A DNA stretch of 23,569 nucleotides, from NCBI GenBank assembly GCA_038249135.1, contig JBBRWO010000023.1, positions 1-23,569 of the forward strand. The letters run 5' to 3'. The notes beneath the pieces were generated by a model that saw only the letters and a program-made list of their open reading frames with translations, searched no databases and was not told the origin of the DNA. This DNA comes from JBBRWO01 sp038249135. Lineage in GTDB: Bacteria > Actinomycetota > Coriobacteriia > Anaerosomatales > JAAXUF01. A program made the position numbers and the translations under genes. Positions 5,660 through 13,171 of this stretch are shown piece after piece (position 1 is the stretch's first letter; every line of letters starts with the position of its first letter).

Positions 5660-6490
5660 CTACTTCACGCGTACCTTCACGGCGACTTCTTTGCCGTCCA
5701 CGAAGAACGGGGTGTCGCTGCTGTTGACCTTGTCCTCCATGTCGAAGTTGAACAGGTTGAGGTCTGCCCTGTCGGCGTGGATGGCTACGAGCAGGTTTCC
5801 GGTCAGGGGTAGCGGTTCGAGAGCCACCGTCGTGTTCAGCGACTCGCCTGCGGGGATGTGCACGAGGCCGACGCGACCACCGGGGCCACCGTCCTTCTCG
5901 AGGTGTACGACGATCCAGGCGTCGGTGGGAGCCACGGCCTTGGAGATGACGAGCTCCGAGGTGGCGCCGATCTGATCGGAGGCCTCGACGGACGCCGCGC
6001 CCGCTGCGGCCGGAACACCGAACTCACGAACGCTTGCGAACTTGGCGAGCTCTTTCCCGTTTACGAAGAGCGGGCGGTCGATGCTCATTTCTTTGTTCAT
6101 CATGTCGAACTCGAACTTGTCTTTGGTGCCCTTGTCCGCGTGGACTGCGACGATGACCTTGGGGGTCGTGAGGTCCTTGAGTTTGACCTTCACGTTGACC
6201 GACTCGCCCCTCTTCACGTGGGCAAGGCCCACGCGCAAGCCAGGCTTGCCGTTCATGTCGGCGTGCACGACGATCCAGCCATCCGTCGGTGACAGCACAC
6301 GCTTCACAACCAGCTCGTCGACGCCGTTTTGGTTCTCATCGAGTTCGAGTTGCGCCTTGTCGGCGGTGGCGACGTAGCCCCATACCTTCGAGGTGTCGGT
6401 CTTATCCATGCTCGCGGTGGAGCATCCGGACAGGACCACGGTGGCGCCGAGTAGTGCGAGCATGACGCTCGCGAGTGCGATTCGTTTCAT
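5660..6490 (-). CDS. Lipoprotein with two DUF7282-like repeats, end of copper operon
   Basis: A 276-residue secreted lipoprotein. The signal peptide (1-22) ends in the lipobox LSGC, with C23 to be lipidated. Two homologous repeats of about 90 residues follow (about 59-148 and 178-269). Both contain PTDxWIVVH, a G-x-PG-x-RVGL turn, GES, a VA-x-HAD segment, FDM, and a final FVxGKE. Each repeat keeps three histidines at equal spacing: H76, H91, H117 and H196, H211, H238. This pattern fits DUF7282, a domain known mainly from archaeal and some bacterial exported proteins, with no defined function. It begins 11 nt after the CopA stop with AAAGGAA before the ATG, so it is almost surely co-transcribed. 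Binding of metal through the repeated His is inference; a beta-sandwich scaffold role is the alternative. Confidence 0.85.
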   Translation of the reverse strand: MKRIALASVMLALLGATVVLSGCSTASMDKTDTSKVWGYVATADKAQLELDENQNGVDELVVKRVLSPTDGWIVVHADMNGKPGLRVGLAHVKRGESVNVKVKLKDLTTPKVIVAVHADKGTKDKFEFDMMNKEMSIDRPLFVNGKELAKFASVREFGVPAAAGAASVEASDQIGATSELVISKAVAPTDAWIVVHLEKDGGPGGRVGLVHIPAGESLNTTVALEPLPLTGNLLVAIHADRADLNLFNFDMEDKVNSSDTPFFVDGKEVAVKVRVK

Positions 6491-6501
6491 GAGAGTTCCT
6501 T

Positions 6502-9500
6502 TCAGGCCGCCGCTGAAGTCGCGGGGGTCGGGGTTTCAACGGTGGGCGGCGCGGTGCGCTTGCCCTCAGACTTCTCGGCGGTGCGGAGGCTGGGCTTGAA
6601 CCCCCGAAGGAGGAGCGAGTTGGTGACCACGGAGACGCTGGAGAACGCCATTGCGGCGCCAGCGACCCAGGGGAACGCGGAGAGCAGGCCGACTGCGGCA
6701 ACCGGAATCAGCACCGTGTTGTAGCCGAGCGCCCACACGAAGTTCTGGCGGATCTTGCGCATCGTGGCTCGGGAGAGCTCGATGGCGGTGACGACGTCGC
6801 GCAGGTCGTTCTTGATGAGCACGATGCCGCCGGTCTCCATGGCCACGTCGGTACCCGCGCCCATGGCGATTCCCACGTCGGCCTGTGCCAGCGCCGGCGT
6901 GTCGTTGATGCCGTCCCCGACCATCGCAACCGTGAGTCCCTCGGCCTGCAGCTTCGCGACCTCGGATGCCTTGTGCTCAGGGAGCACCTCGGCGAGTACC
7001 TGCTCGGCGGGGATGCCGACCAGACGCGCGATGGAGTTGGCGGTGCGGCGGTTGTCGCCGGTGATCATGAACACCTTGACGCCCATGTCCTGCAGGCGGC
7101 TGACGGCCTCGGCCGAGTTGGGCTTGAGCGTGTCAGCTACAGCGATCATGCCGGCCAGCTTTGCACCGTTGACGCCCACGAGCATGACGGTCTTGCCCTC
7201 GTCCTCGAGCTCCGCGATGCGGTCCTCGAAGCGCGAGATGTCGATGCCCTCGCGAGCCATGAGCTTGCGGTTGCCAAAGGCGACGCGCATGCCGTCCACG
7301 GTGCCTTCAACACCATGGCCCGGTACCGCCGAGAACCCCTCGACGGCAGGAATCACGATGTTGTCAGCCTTGGCGCGGTTGATGATGGCCTCGGCCAGCG
7401 GATGCTCGGAGTTCTTCTCGAGCGCGGCGGCGAAGGTGAAGACGCGCGCGGCGTCATGGCCCTCGGCCAGCTCGATGTTGGTGACTTCCGGCTTGCCGTG
7501 CGTGAGCGTTCCGGTCTTGTCGAAGACGATTGCGGAGATCTTGTAGGCTGTCTCGAGCGCGTCGCCGGACTTGATGAGGATGCCGTTCTCGGCACCTCGG
7601 CCGGTACCGACCATGATCGCGGTCGGTGTGGCCAGACCCAGCGCGCACGGGCATGCGATTACGACGACGGCGATGCCCGCGAGAAGCGCGGCGATCCACC
7701 AGCCGTTGGTCGCGGCCGCCATGAGGATGGGCTCGAAGATGATGAACGAAGCGGTCGGATCGGGTACTGCTCCATAGATCAGAGGCCCTGCGAACGCCCA
7801 GAACAGGAATGTCAGCAACGACGCGCCGATGACGAACGGTACGAACACGGCGCTGATACTGTCAGCGAAGCGCTGCACCGGCGCCTTGGAGCCCTGAGCG
7901 TCCTCCACAAGGCGCACGATCTGCGCGAGCGCGGTGTCGGCTCCGACCCTGGTGGCGCGGAAGCGGAAACTGCCCAGCTTGTTCATGGTCGCGCCGATGA
8001 CGTTGTCGCCGGCGTTCTTCTCCACAGGGATGGACTCGCCGGTAAGCATCGACTCGTCCACCGCCGAGGAACCCTGGACCACAACTCCGTCGACCGGCAC
8101 CTTCTCGCCGGGACGAACCACGATCAGGTCGCCGACCAGCACCTGGTCAACCGGGATGTCGAGCTCTTCGCCACCGCGCACGACGCGAGCGGTCTTGGCC
8201 GCAAGCCCCATGAGCTTCTTGATGGCGTCGGAGGTCTTGCCCTTCGCACTAGCCTCGAGCAACTTGCCCATCAGCACGAACATGATCAGCAACGCGCCGG
8301 TCTCGAAGAACGCCGGTTCCATCTGCAGCGCCGGGATGAACGTCGCGGCTGCCGAGTAGAAGAACGCGGCGGAGGTACCGATGGCGATCAACAGGTCCAT
8401 GTTGCCGGTCATGCGCTTGATCGCGTGCCATGCGCCCTTGTAGAAGCGTGCGCCGGCGATGAACTGCACCGGAGCGGCGAGCAGGAACTGCATGTACTTG
8501 GAGAGAAGCATCGGATCCCACGCACCGCCGATCGTAGCAGCGAGCCACTCGGCAACCTTCAGCGGAACGAGATCCATGAACGGCGGAATCATGGCGATGA
8601 TGAGCAGCGGGAGGGCCATGGCGACGGTGAAGATGAACATACGTACGTCGTGCTTGTAGGCTGCCGCCTGGGCGATTGCCTGGGTGTCCTCGGCGTCTGA
8701 GCCAAGGGCTATCTCGACCTTCACCGCTGCGTCGTAACCCGCTGCCTTGACCGCGTTGATGAGGTCGTCGACTCCCACGACGGTGGGGTCGAACTCCACC
8801 GTGCCGGTGTTGGCCGCCAGGTTCACGGTGGCCGAGGTCACGCCATCGAGCTTCAGCAGGGACTTCTCGATGACGGAGGCGCACGATGCGCACGTCATGC
8901 CGAGAAGCGCGAGCGTGACCTTGCCGCCGGCCGAGGGCTTGTCAGTCGAAACGGTGTGCAGTGGAGTCGCCGAGTAGCCGAGACCGTCGACGACCGCCTT
9001 GATGCCATCCGGATCGATGACGGCGGGGTCGTAGGTGACGGCGAGGCGCTCCGTGGCCAGATTGACCGTGGACGCGACGATGCCGGGGGTCTTGGCTGTG
9101 ACCTTCTCGATGATCGAGGAGCAGCTGGCGCAGGTCATACCGCCGACTGCGAACGTCGCGTCAGCTACTGCGGCCGTCGGGGCGGCGGGACTCGGTACCC
9201 TTCGCTCAGGGTCCTTGATGGGGGCCCGGGCGCCTGCGGCGCCTTCCCCATCTGCGGAGTCTTCGCTGCGGGCACCGACTCCCGCCTCATCGGCGGTCGT
9301 GGTGGCTGCGGCGATGATTGCTTCGGCGGCTGCGGCTGTGGGGCAGGCAGCGCCTTCACTGACTGCTGCAGCTCCTGTGGGGGCCTCCGGAGTCGCGACG
9401 TCGAGCCTCGGGAACGCCTCCGCGGCAGTTACGCCAGCCATTACGGCGGCTACTGCGGCTTTGGTGTCGGGCACTGGTGCGGGGACCGGAGCCGAGACGG

Positions 9501-10212
9501 GCGTGGCTGCGGACGCAGGCGCGGCGCTGGGGAGCTCGTTGACGAAGCCGACTCCTAGAATGAAGGGGTCGCCCGGGGTGAACCCGGCTGCGGTCACAGC
9601 TTCTTCGAGGCGCTCCGTCGCTACCTCTCGCTCAAGGTAGACGGTAACCGTCTGCGCTTTAGCGTCGGCCTCGACTGCCACGACTCCGTCGACCTTCTTT
9701 GCCTGCATCGAGACGAGCTTCTCGCAGGCACCACAGTGCATGCCCACCGAGCTCAGCTTCAGGCGACGGTAGCGGACCGGCGCGGCGGCGGGCTCGGCGG
9801 CGGGCTCGGTGAGAGCCTCCACCATCGGCACCGCTTCCTCATCGTACTCGGGCACAATGCCACTCGCTGAAACGACTGCAATCGCATCGCGAAGAGCTTG
9901 CGCGATCGACTCGTCGGAGCGCGCGGCCTGGATTGGAATCTCGGCTGCGGCATCGACGGAGGGATCGCTGATCACGGACGGTTCGCCCGCATTGAATCCG
10001 GCGCGCATGACAGACCTGATCACCTCTTCGAAGTCGATCTCGTCGGTGGCGTGGATCGTGACGAGGCTCTCTTCATAACTTGCGTCCACTTCGACGACAC
10101 CCTCGATGTCACCCAACCAGGCCGCGAGCTTTCGCTCGCAAGACTGGCAGCGCATTCCCTCGACCCGAAGGCGGATCGTGAGTGTCGGTTCATTTTGAGA
10201 TCGTGTTGCCAT
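6502..10212 (-). CDS. copA: Copper-translocating P1B-type ATPase with four heavy-metal domains
   Basis: A 1236-residue Cu+ pump, far longer than the usual 750-850. Four HMA domains precede the core: GMRCQSC (19-25), GMHCGAC (157-163), GMTCASC (358-364) and GMTCASC (438-444). Ala/Pro-rich linkers separate them; the one between HMA2 and HMA3 spans about 125 residues (225-350). The core has all signatures: TGES (724-727), the membrane copper motif CPC (854-856), the phosphorylated D898 in DKTGT, the SEHPLAEA motif (935-942), TGDN (1051-1054), GDGINDTPAL (1099-1108), and the Cu+-type late membrane segments with YN (1164-1165) and MxxSS (1188-1192). It would use ATP to move Cu+ (or Ag+) out of the cytoplasm. 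ATG at 10212 has AGGAG 7 nt upstream. It sits 9 nt after the cupredoxin gene, so copper would be handed from the pump to the exported cupredoxins of the same operon. Confidence 0.97.
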   Translation of the reverse strand: MATRSQNEPTLTIRLRVEGMRCQSCERKLAAWLGDIEGVVEVDASYEESLVTIHATDEIDFEEVIRSVMRAGFNAGEPSVISDPSVDAAAEIPIQAARSDESIAQALRDAIAVVSASGIVPEYDEEAVPMVEALTEPAAEPAAAPVRYRRLKLSSVGMHCGACEKLVSMQAKKVDGVVAVEADAKAQTVTVYLEREVATERLEEAVTAAGFTPGDPFILGVGFVNELPSAAPASAATPVSAPVPAPVPDTKAAVAAVMAGVTAAEAFPRLDVATPEAPTGAAAVSEGAACPTAAAAEAIIAAATTTADEAGVGARSEDSADGEGAAGARAPIKDPERRVPSPAAPTAAVADATFAVGGMTCASCSSIIEKVTAKTPGIVASTVNLATERLAVTYDPAVIDPDGIKAVVDGLGYSATPLHTVSTDKPSAGGKVTLALLGMTCASCASVIEKSLLKLDGVTSATVNLAANTGTVEFDPTVVGVDDLINAVKAAGYDAAVKVEIALGSDAEDTQAIAQAAAYKHDVRMFIFTVAMALPLLIIAMIPPFMDLVPLKVAEWLAATIGGAWDPMLLSKYMQFLLAAPVQFIAGARFYKGAWHAIKRMTGNMDLLIAIGTSAAFFYSAAATFIPALQMEPAFFETGALLIMFVLMGKLLEASAKGKTSDAIKKLMGLAAKTARVVRGGEELDIPVDQVLVGDLIVVRPGEKVPVDGVVVQGSSAVDESMLTGESIPVEKNAGDNVIGATMNKLGSFRFRATRVGADTALAQIVRLVEDAQGSKAPVQRFADSISAVFVPFVIGASLLTFLFWAFAGPLIYGAVPDPTASFIIFEPILMAAATNGWWIAALLAGIAVVVIACPCALGLATPTAIMVGTGRGAENGILIKSGDALETAYKISAIVFDKTGTLTHGKPEVTNIELAEGHDAARVFTFAAALEKNSEHPLAEAIINRAKADNIVIPAVEGFSAVPGHGVEGTVDGMRVAFGNRKLMAREGIDISRFEDRIAELEDEGKTVMLVGVNGAKLAGMIAVADTLKPNSAEAVSRLQDMGVKVFMITGDNRRTANSIARLVGIPAEQVLAEVLPEHKASEVAKLQAEGLTVAMVGDGINDTPALAQADVGIAMGAGTDVAMETGGIVLIKNDLRDVVTAIELSRATMRKIRQNFVWALGYNTVLIPVAAVGLLSAFPWVAGAAMAFSSVSVVTNSLLLRGFKPSLRTAEKSEGKRTAPPTVETPTPATSAAA

Positions 10213-10221
10213 CTTGGGCTC

Positions 10222-10776
10222 CTACTCCACAACAATCTTCCCAAAGACCATTTCCATGCCGCACGAGAAGGCATAGGTTCCCGGCTTCAGGGCGCCGAGC
10301 TTGACGGTCTTGGGTCCTGCGGTGAGGTCCTCTTGGAAACCGAGGTCCTTGGACTGTACGACAGCTGTGCATCCCGAGCTCTGACCGAAGTTGATCTCTG
10401 CGGGGATGCCCGCCTTGAGCTTGAGCACGTTGGGCACATAGGTCCCGGTCGAGAGGTCCACGGCGATCTTCTGGACGTCACCCTCAACTGTTGCGGCGCC
10501 GGCAGCCTCACTGCCGCTCACTCCGTTTGCCGTGGGCTGGCCGCTGCCGCAACAGGCGCACGCCGGTGCGCCGTCGCCCGACGCAGCACCAGGAGCGACA
10601 GCTGCCTGCTTGCCAGCGGGAACGCCACCAACAGGGATGCCGCCTGCGCGCCCACTGACTGCGGAGGCGATTCGGTACGCGCCAAAAAAGGCGCCGACGA
10701 CAAGTGCGCCGATGATAATCAGTCGCATCGTGCCGTTAGATGTCTTCGTGGCATTGGTTGCGGATTCAGTAGTCAT
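10222..10776 (-). CDS. Membrane-anchored cupredoxin-domain protein
   Basis: A 184-residue protein with one N-terminal membrane helix (about 17-38), a Gly/Ala-rich linker containing a cysteine cluster CACC (73-76), and a C-terminal cupredoxin domain (about 100-184). The domain ends KPGTYAFSCGMEMVFGKIVV, the EfeO/cupredoxin_1 type ending. Candidate copper ligands are C136, C172, M174 and M176. The whole protein contains no histidine, so a classical His2-Cys type 1 site is impossible and a Cu(I) Cys/Met site is likelier. The topology places the domain outside the membrane. Start ATG 10776 with GAGGAG upstream; 29 nt after the SafE-cupredoxin gene and 9 nt before copA. A role as acceptor of exported copper is inferred from context. 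Confidence 0.88.
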   Translation of the reverse strand: MTTESATNATKTSNGTMRLIIIGALVVGAFFGAYRIASAVSGRAGGIPVGGVPAGKQAAVAPGAASGDGAPACACCGSGQPTANGVSGSEAAGAATVEGDVQKIAVDLSTGTYVPNVLKLKAGIPAEINFGQSSGCTAVVQSKDLGFQEDLTAGPKTVKLGALKPGTYAFSCGMEMVFGKIVVE

Positions 10777-10786
10777 TGAGTCAGTA
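10774..10786. promoter_or_regulatory. Operator-like sequence at the cupredoxin start codon
   Basis: CATTGAGTCAGTA here matches 11 of 13 bases of the perfect palindrome CACTGAGTCAGTG at 12563-12575. It overlaps the ATG of the cupredoxin gene and part of its leader. It could be an internal binding site for the same regulator, or chance. Confidence 0.3.
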
Positions 10787-10805
10787 CTCCTCGTTTGTAG
10801 GTCGA

Positions 10806-12065
10806 TCAGGAGAAGAACCCGCCGAATGCGAGTCCTCCAAGAATTGCCGCGATCATGCCGATCACGACCACCGCGAACTGGTTGGGCTCGAAGCCCAGGA
10901 TCATGACGGCCTTGCCGGTCGACGCCGCTTCAGCCTTTTTGCGACGCACGAACCAGAGCGTACCAGCGATCCCGACGGCGCCGAGAAGTAGCCAGACCGC
11001 CATCGATCCGCCCGCCTTGCCAGCCGAGTCACCCACGATCAGCTGCCCGGCCATCATGCTCATCCCGCAGGTCAGCGTATAGGTGCCGGCCTTCGTGGCC
11101 GGAATGTCTACGGTGGTCACGCCATTGGGCGCGAGGTCCTTGAGGATGTTGAGTTGCGGCATGAAAATCTGTGCAGAGCACGCAACGTCTTCTCGGCGAT
11201 CGACCACGAGACGGACGGGGGTGTCTGCGGGAATCCGCACGACATCCGGCACGAACCTGGTGTTCTCAATGACGATAGGCACTTCGACCACGCCGTCGGC
11301 GCCGGTCTTGTAGCCGGCAGCCACGGCTGGCGCGGCGCCCGTACCGACAATCGCTGTCTTGATGGTGGTGAAGGTGACCGGTGCACCGGTGGCCACGAGC
11401 CCGCGATTGATGAACACCAGGCCGAAGATGATGACGCCGATGGAGAGCACGACCATCATGCGGTTCTTCCACACACGCGGGATCAGCGAACCGGCGGTGC
11501 CGAATGCGACCATGAGCGGTGCGGTACCGATACCGAACGCGGCCATACCCAGCGCGCCGATCACGGCACTTCCGCTTGCGGCAGCTGCGACCTGTGCGGC
11601 CATGAGAGGGCCGCAGGGCAGCAGGCCCGTCATGAGGCCGAAGGTTATCGGCGTCGCGAGCGAACTGTGACCTTCCTTCGCGTCGGTGATGGACTTGCGA
11701 CGCATCGTGGAGAGCCGGTTGATCAGCCAGCGAGGCGGTGCCGGCGTCAGCCGAGCAGCCCACTTCACTTTGCCGGTCATTCCAAGGCCCAGAACGATCA
11801 TGAAGACGCCGGCCACGTAGTACACGTACGGCCGCATCGCGTCGAGGTTCAGGAACCCGCCGATCGCCCCAAGCAGCAAGCCCACGAGCATGTAGCTCAG
11901 GATCTTGGCCGCCTGGTACGCGACGTTCGGGGTCAACTTTCTATACCAGGGCCCGTCTTCTTCACCCTTGACCGCATAGGTCAGGACGAGCGGGCCGCAC
12001 ATGGACACGCAGTGCAGGCTGGTACCCAGCCCGAGCATGAACATGGAGACGATGAATACTTGCAC
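10806..12065 (-). CDS. SafE/TauE-type membrane protein fused to a cupredoxin domain
   Basis: A 419-residue protein. Residues 1-about 230 form a six-helix membrane domain of the SafE/UreH/DsbD-like kind, with the signature GTSLHCVSMCGPL (14-26, H18, C19, C23) near the start and the matching LLPCGPL (148-154, C151) in the second half. Residues about 255-346 form an extracytoplasmic cupredoxin domain with C296 and an ending TLTCGMSMMAGQLIV (C333, M335, M337). A helix (about 354-372) and another (about 394-416) follow. The cupredoxin part has no histidine. Start GTG at 12065 with GAGGAG 8 nt upstream. SafE-like proteins accompany copper ATPases in cuproenzyme assembly clusters, so copper or thiol-electron transfer across the membrane is more likely here than sulfite export. 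Exact activity is unproven. Confidence 0.88.
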   Translation of the reverse strand: MQVFIVSMFMLGLGTSLHCVSMCGPLVLTYAVKGEEDGPWYRKLTPNVAYQAAKILSYMLVGLLLGAIGGFLNLDAMRPYVYYVAGVFMIVLGLGMTGKVKWAARLTPAPPRWLINRLSTMRRKSITDAKEGHSSLATPITFGLMTGLLPCGPLMAAQVAAAASGSAVIGALGMAAFGIGTAPLMVAFGTAGSLIPRVWKNRMMVVLSIGVIIFGLVFINRGLVATGAPVTFTTIKTAIVGTGAAPAVAAGYKTGADGVVEVPIVIENTRFVPDVVRIPADTPVRLVVDRREDVACSAQIFMPQLNILKDLAPNGVTTVDIPATKAGTYTLTCGMSMMAGQLIVGDSAGKAGGSMAVWLLLGAVGIAGTLWFVRRKKAEAASTGKAVMILGFEPNQFAVVVIGMIAAILGGLAFGGFFS

Positions 12066-12132
12066 GGAATTGACTCCTCGCTAGTGCATCGGTGGCGTTG
12101 CGGAACACCGCAGCGTACGACATACGATTCCC

Positions 12133-12164
12133 GCTCAGAGCATGCGCGAAGCGCGCACGTGAGC
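12133..12164 (-). other. Hairpin in the copper-operon mRNA
   Basis: TGCGCG (12143-12148) and CGCGCA (12152-12157) form a perfect stem around AAG, and outside it GCTC (12133-12136) pairs with GAGC (12161-12164). It lies in the only sizeable gap (114 nt) of the operon, between the Met-rich gene and the SafE-cupredoxin gene. No T-run follows, so an mRNA processing or stability element is likelier than a terminator. Confidence 0.4.
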
Positions 12165-12179
12165 AGATGCGGGGAGATT

Positions 12180-12548
12180 CTAGACCCTGAAACGCGCTCC
12201 GAAAGAGTCTTCGGGCTGCGGGGGCGGGTCACCGGCGTAGGCCGCGACAGGCATGAAAGCGGCCATTGGGGCAAAGAAAATCGCGCCAACAATGGCGACG
12301 AGCGCTATCAGCAGCAAAAACGTGAGCGAACTGGTCCCACTCGGAACAATGCCGTTCGAGCCGTTCGTGTTCACGACCCACTCACCCGGGCAGTCCGAGT
12401 AAGCGCCGCCCTGGGGCATGAAGGGCATTGCCGTCATGCCGTTCATGTCGCAGCCGACCATCTGACACGTCGGCAGCGCAACAGCTAACAAGGCCACCAT
12501 GATGACGAGTGGCAACATGAACCGCAGTAGAGTGACGTATCGGAACAA
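12180..12548 (-). CDS. Met/Cys-rich small membrane protein, first gene of the copper operon
   Basis: A 122-residue protein of no recognised family. It has a membrane helix at about 9-26 and another at about 75-94. Between them is a loop with four evenly spaced methionines, M35, M38, M41 and M44 (M-x-x-M steps), next to C28, M30 and C33, with C53 further on. If the N-terminus is inside, this loop lies outside the membrane, like the Mets motifs that bind Cu(I) in copper transporters. The start chosen is TTG at 12548; a GGGGAG lies very close to it (2 nt), which is tight, so ATG at 12518 is an alternative. It is preceded by a -10 box and a palindromic operator. A copper-binding role is inference from residues and position. 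Confidence 0.7.
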   Translation of the reverse strand: MFRYVTLLRFMLPLVIMVALLAVALPTCQMVGCDMNGMTAMPFMPQGGAYSDCPGEWVVNTNGSNGIVPSGTSSLTFLLLIALVAIVGAIFFAPMAAFMPVAAYAGDPPPQPEDSFGARFRV

Positions 12549-12562
12549 TGCTCCCCTTCTGA

Positions 12563-12575
12563 CACTGAGTCAGTG
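12563..12575. promoter_or_regulatory. Perfect palindrome, probable copper-operon operator
   Basis: CACTGA-g-TCAGTG is a perfect 6+1+6 inverted repeat. It starts 7 nt after the -10 box TATACT of the copper operon and ends 14 nt before the first start codon, where a bound repressor would block transcription. A near copy lies at 10774-10786. Confidence 0.55.
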
Positions 12576-12582
12576 CTAGATC

Positions 12583-12588
12583 AGTATA
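12583..12588 (-). promoter_or_regulatory. -10 box of the copper operon
   Basis: TATACT on the minus strand (5 of 6 to TATAAT). At a 16- or 17-nt distance the upstream hexamer is TCCTTT or GTCCTT, a poor -35 match, which suggests weak basal activity or help from an activator. Confidence 0.45.
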
Positions 12589-12629
12589 GGCAAATTGCGT
12601 GCCCAAAGGACGAGTCGGCCCTGGCCCCG

Positions 12630-13028
12630 CTACTCGGCTGGCGAAAAGTTCAGTGCGACGGAGTTGATGCAGTACCGCTGCCCCGTCGGCTCCGGCCCGT
12701 CCTGAAAGACGTGTCCCAGGTGACCGTCGCACACGGCGCAGGTAACCTCGGTGCGTTGCATGCCAAAACTGAAGTCCTCATGCTCGACGACGGCATCGGC
12801 GCTGATCGGTGCCGAGAAACTCGGCCATCCGCATCCCGAGTGGAATTTGGTCTCGGAGGAGAACAGCTCAGAATCGCATCCGGCACACGCGTAGACGCCA
12901 TCCTCAAAGTGATCGGTGAAGGCGCCCGAGAATGCCGGCTCGGTGCCTGCTCGGCGGAGCACTCGAAACTGCTCGGTGGTCAGGAGTTCACGCCATTCGT
13001 CATCGGTTCGTGCCAGCTTCTCTCGCAT
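12630..13028 (-). CDS. msrB: Peptide-methionine (R)-S-oxide reductase MsrB
   Basis: A 132-residue repair enzyme that reduces methionine-R-sulfoxide in proteins. The family motifs are all present: EPAFSGAF, CAGC (48-51) and CAVC (97-100) forming the structural zinc site, GCGWPSF (65-71), GHLGHVF (102-108) and RYCINSVALNF (118-128), in which C120 is the catalytic cysteine. C66 may act in resolving. Length is that of a lone MsrB domain; there is no signal peptide, so it is cytoplasmic. Start ATG 13028 has only a weak GGGGTG upstream. It lies upstream of the copper operon on the same strand, with the operon's own promoter in the gap, and diverges from the cytochrome gene. Confidence 0.96.
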   Translation of the reverse strand: MREKLARTDDEWRELLTTEQFRVLRRAGTEPAFSGAFTDHFEDGVYACAGCDSELFSSETKFHSGCGWPSFSAPISADAVVEHEDFSFGMQRTEVTCAVCDGHLGHVFQDGPEPTGQRYCINSVALNFSPAE

Positions 13029-13171
13029 GAATCAACACCCCGTCAGCCGAAATCAGCACTTCAGTGCCTCTATCTTGCTAGTTACCCATTCAGGCATCGG
13101 TCGGTTGGGTATCCTAAGTGCGCAACGCTCGCACAAGAATCGTGTCCCAATCTCGAACTGCCGGAGGTCGT

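Noticed and set aside
6973..8700. A 575-codon open frame on the plus strand opposite copA
   Set aside because: It is antisense to conserved P-type ATPase motifs, is rich in Arg, His, Asp and Gly, and has no family pattern; a GC-rich shadow frame.
8956..9558. Gly/Cys-rich open frame on the plus strand
   Set aside because: Its composition comes from the Ala/Pro-rich linker of CopA read on the other strand; no ribosome site or known motif.
10806..12065. Sulfite exporter role for the SafE/TauE-type protein
   Set aside because: The family name is historical; the HCxxMCGP signature, cupredoxin fusion and copper neighbours point to copper or thiol handling.
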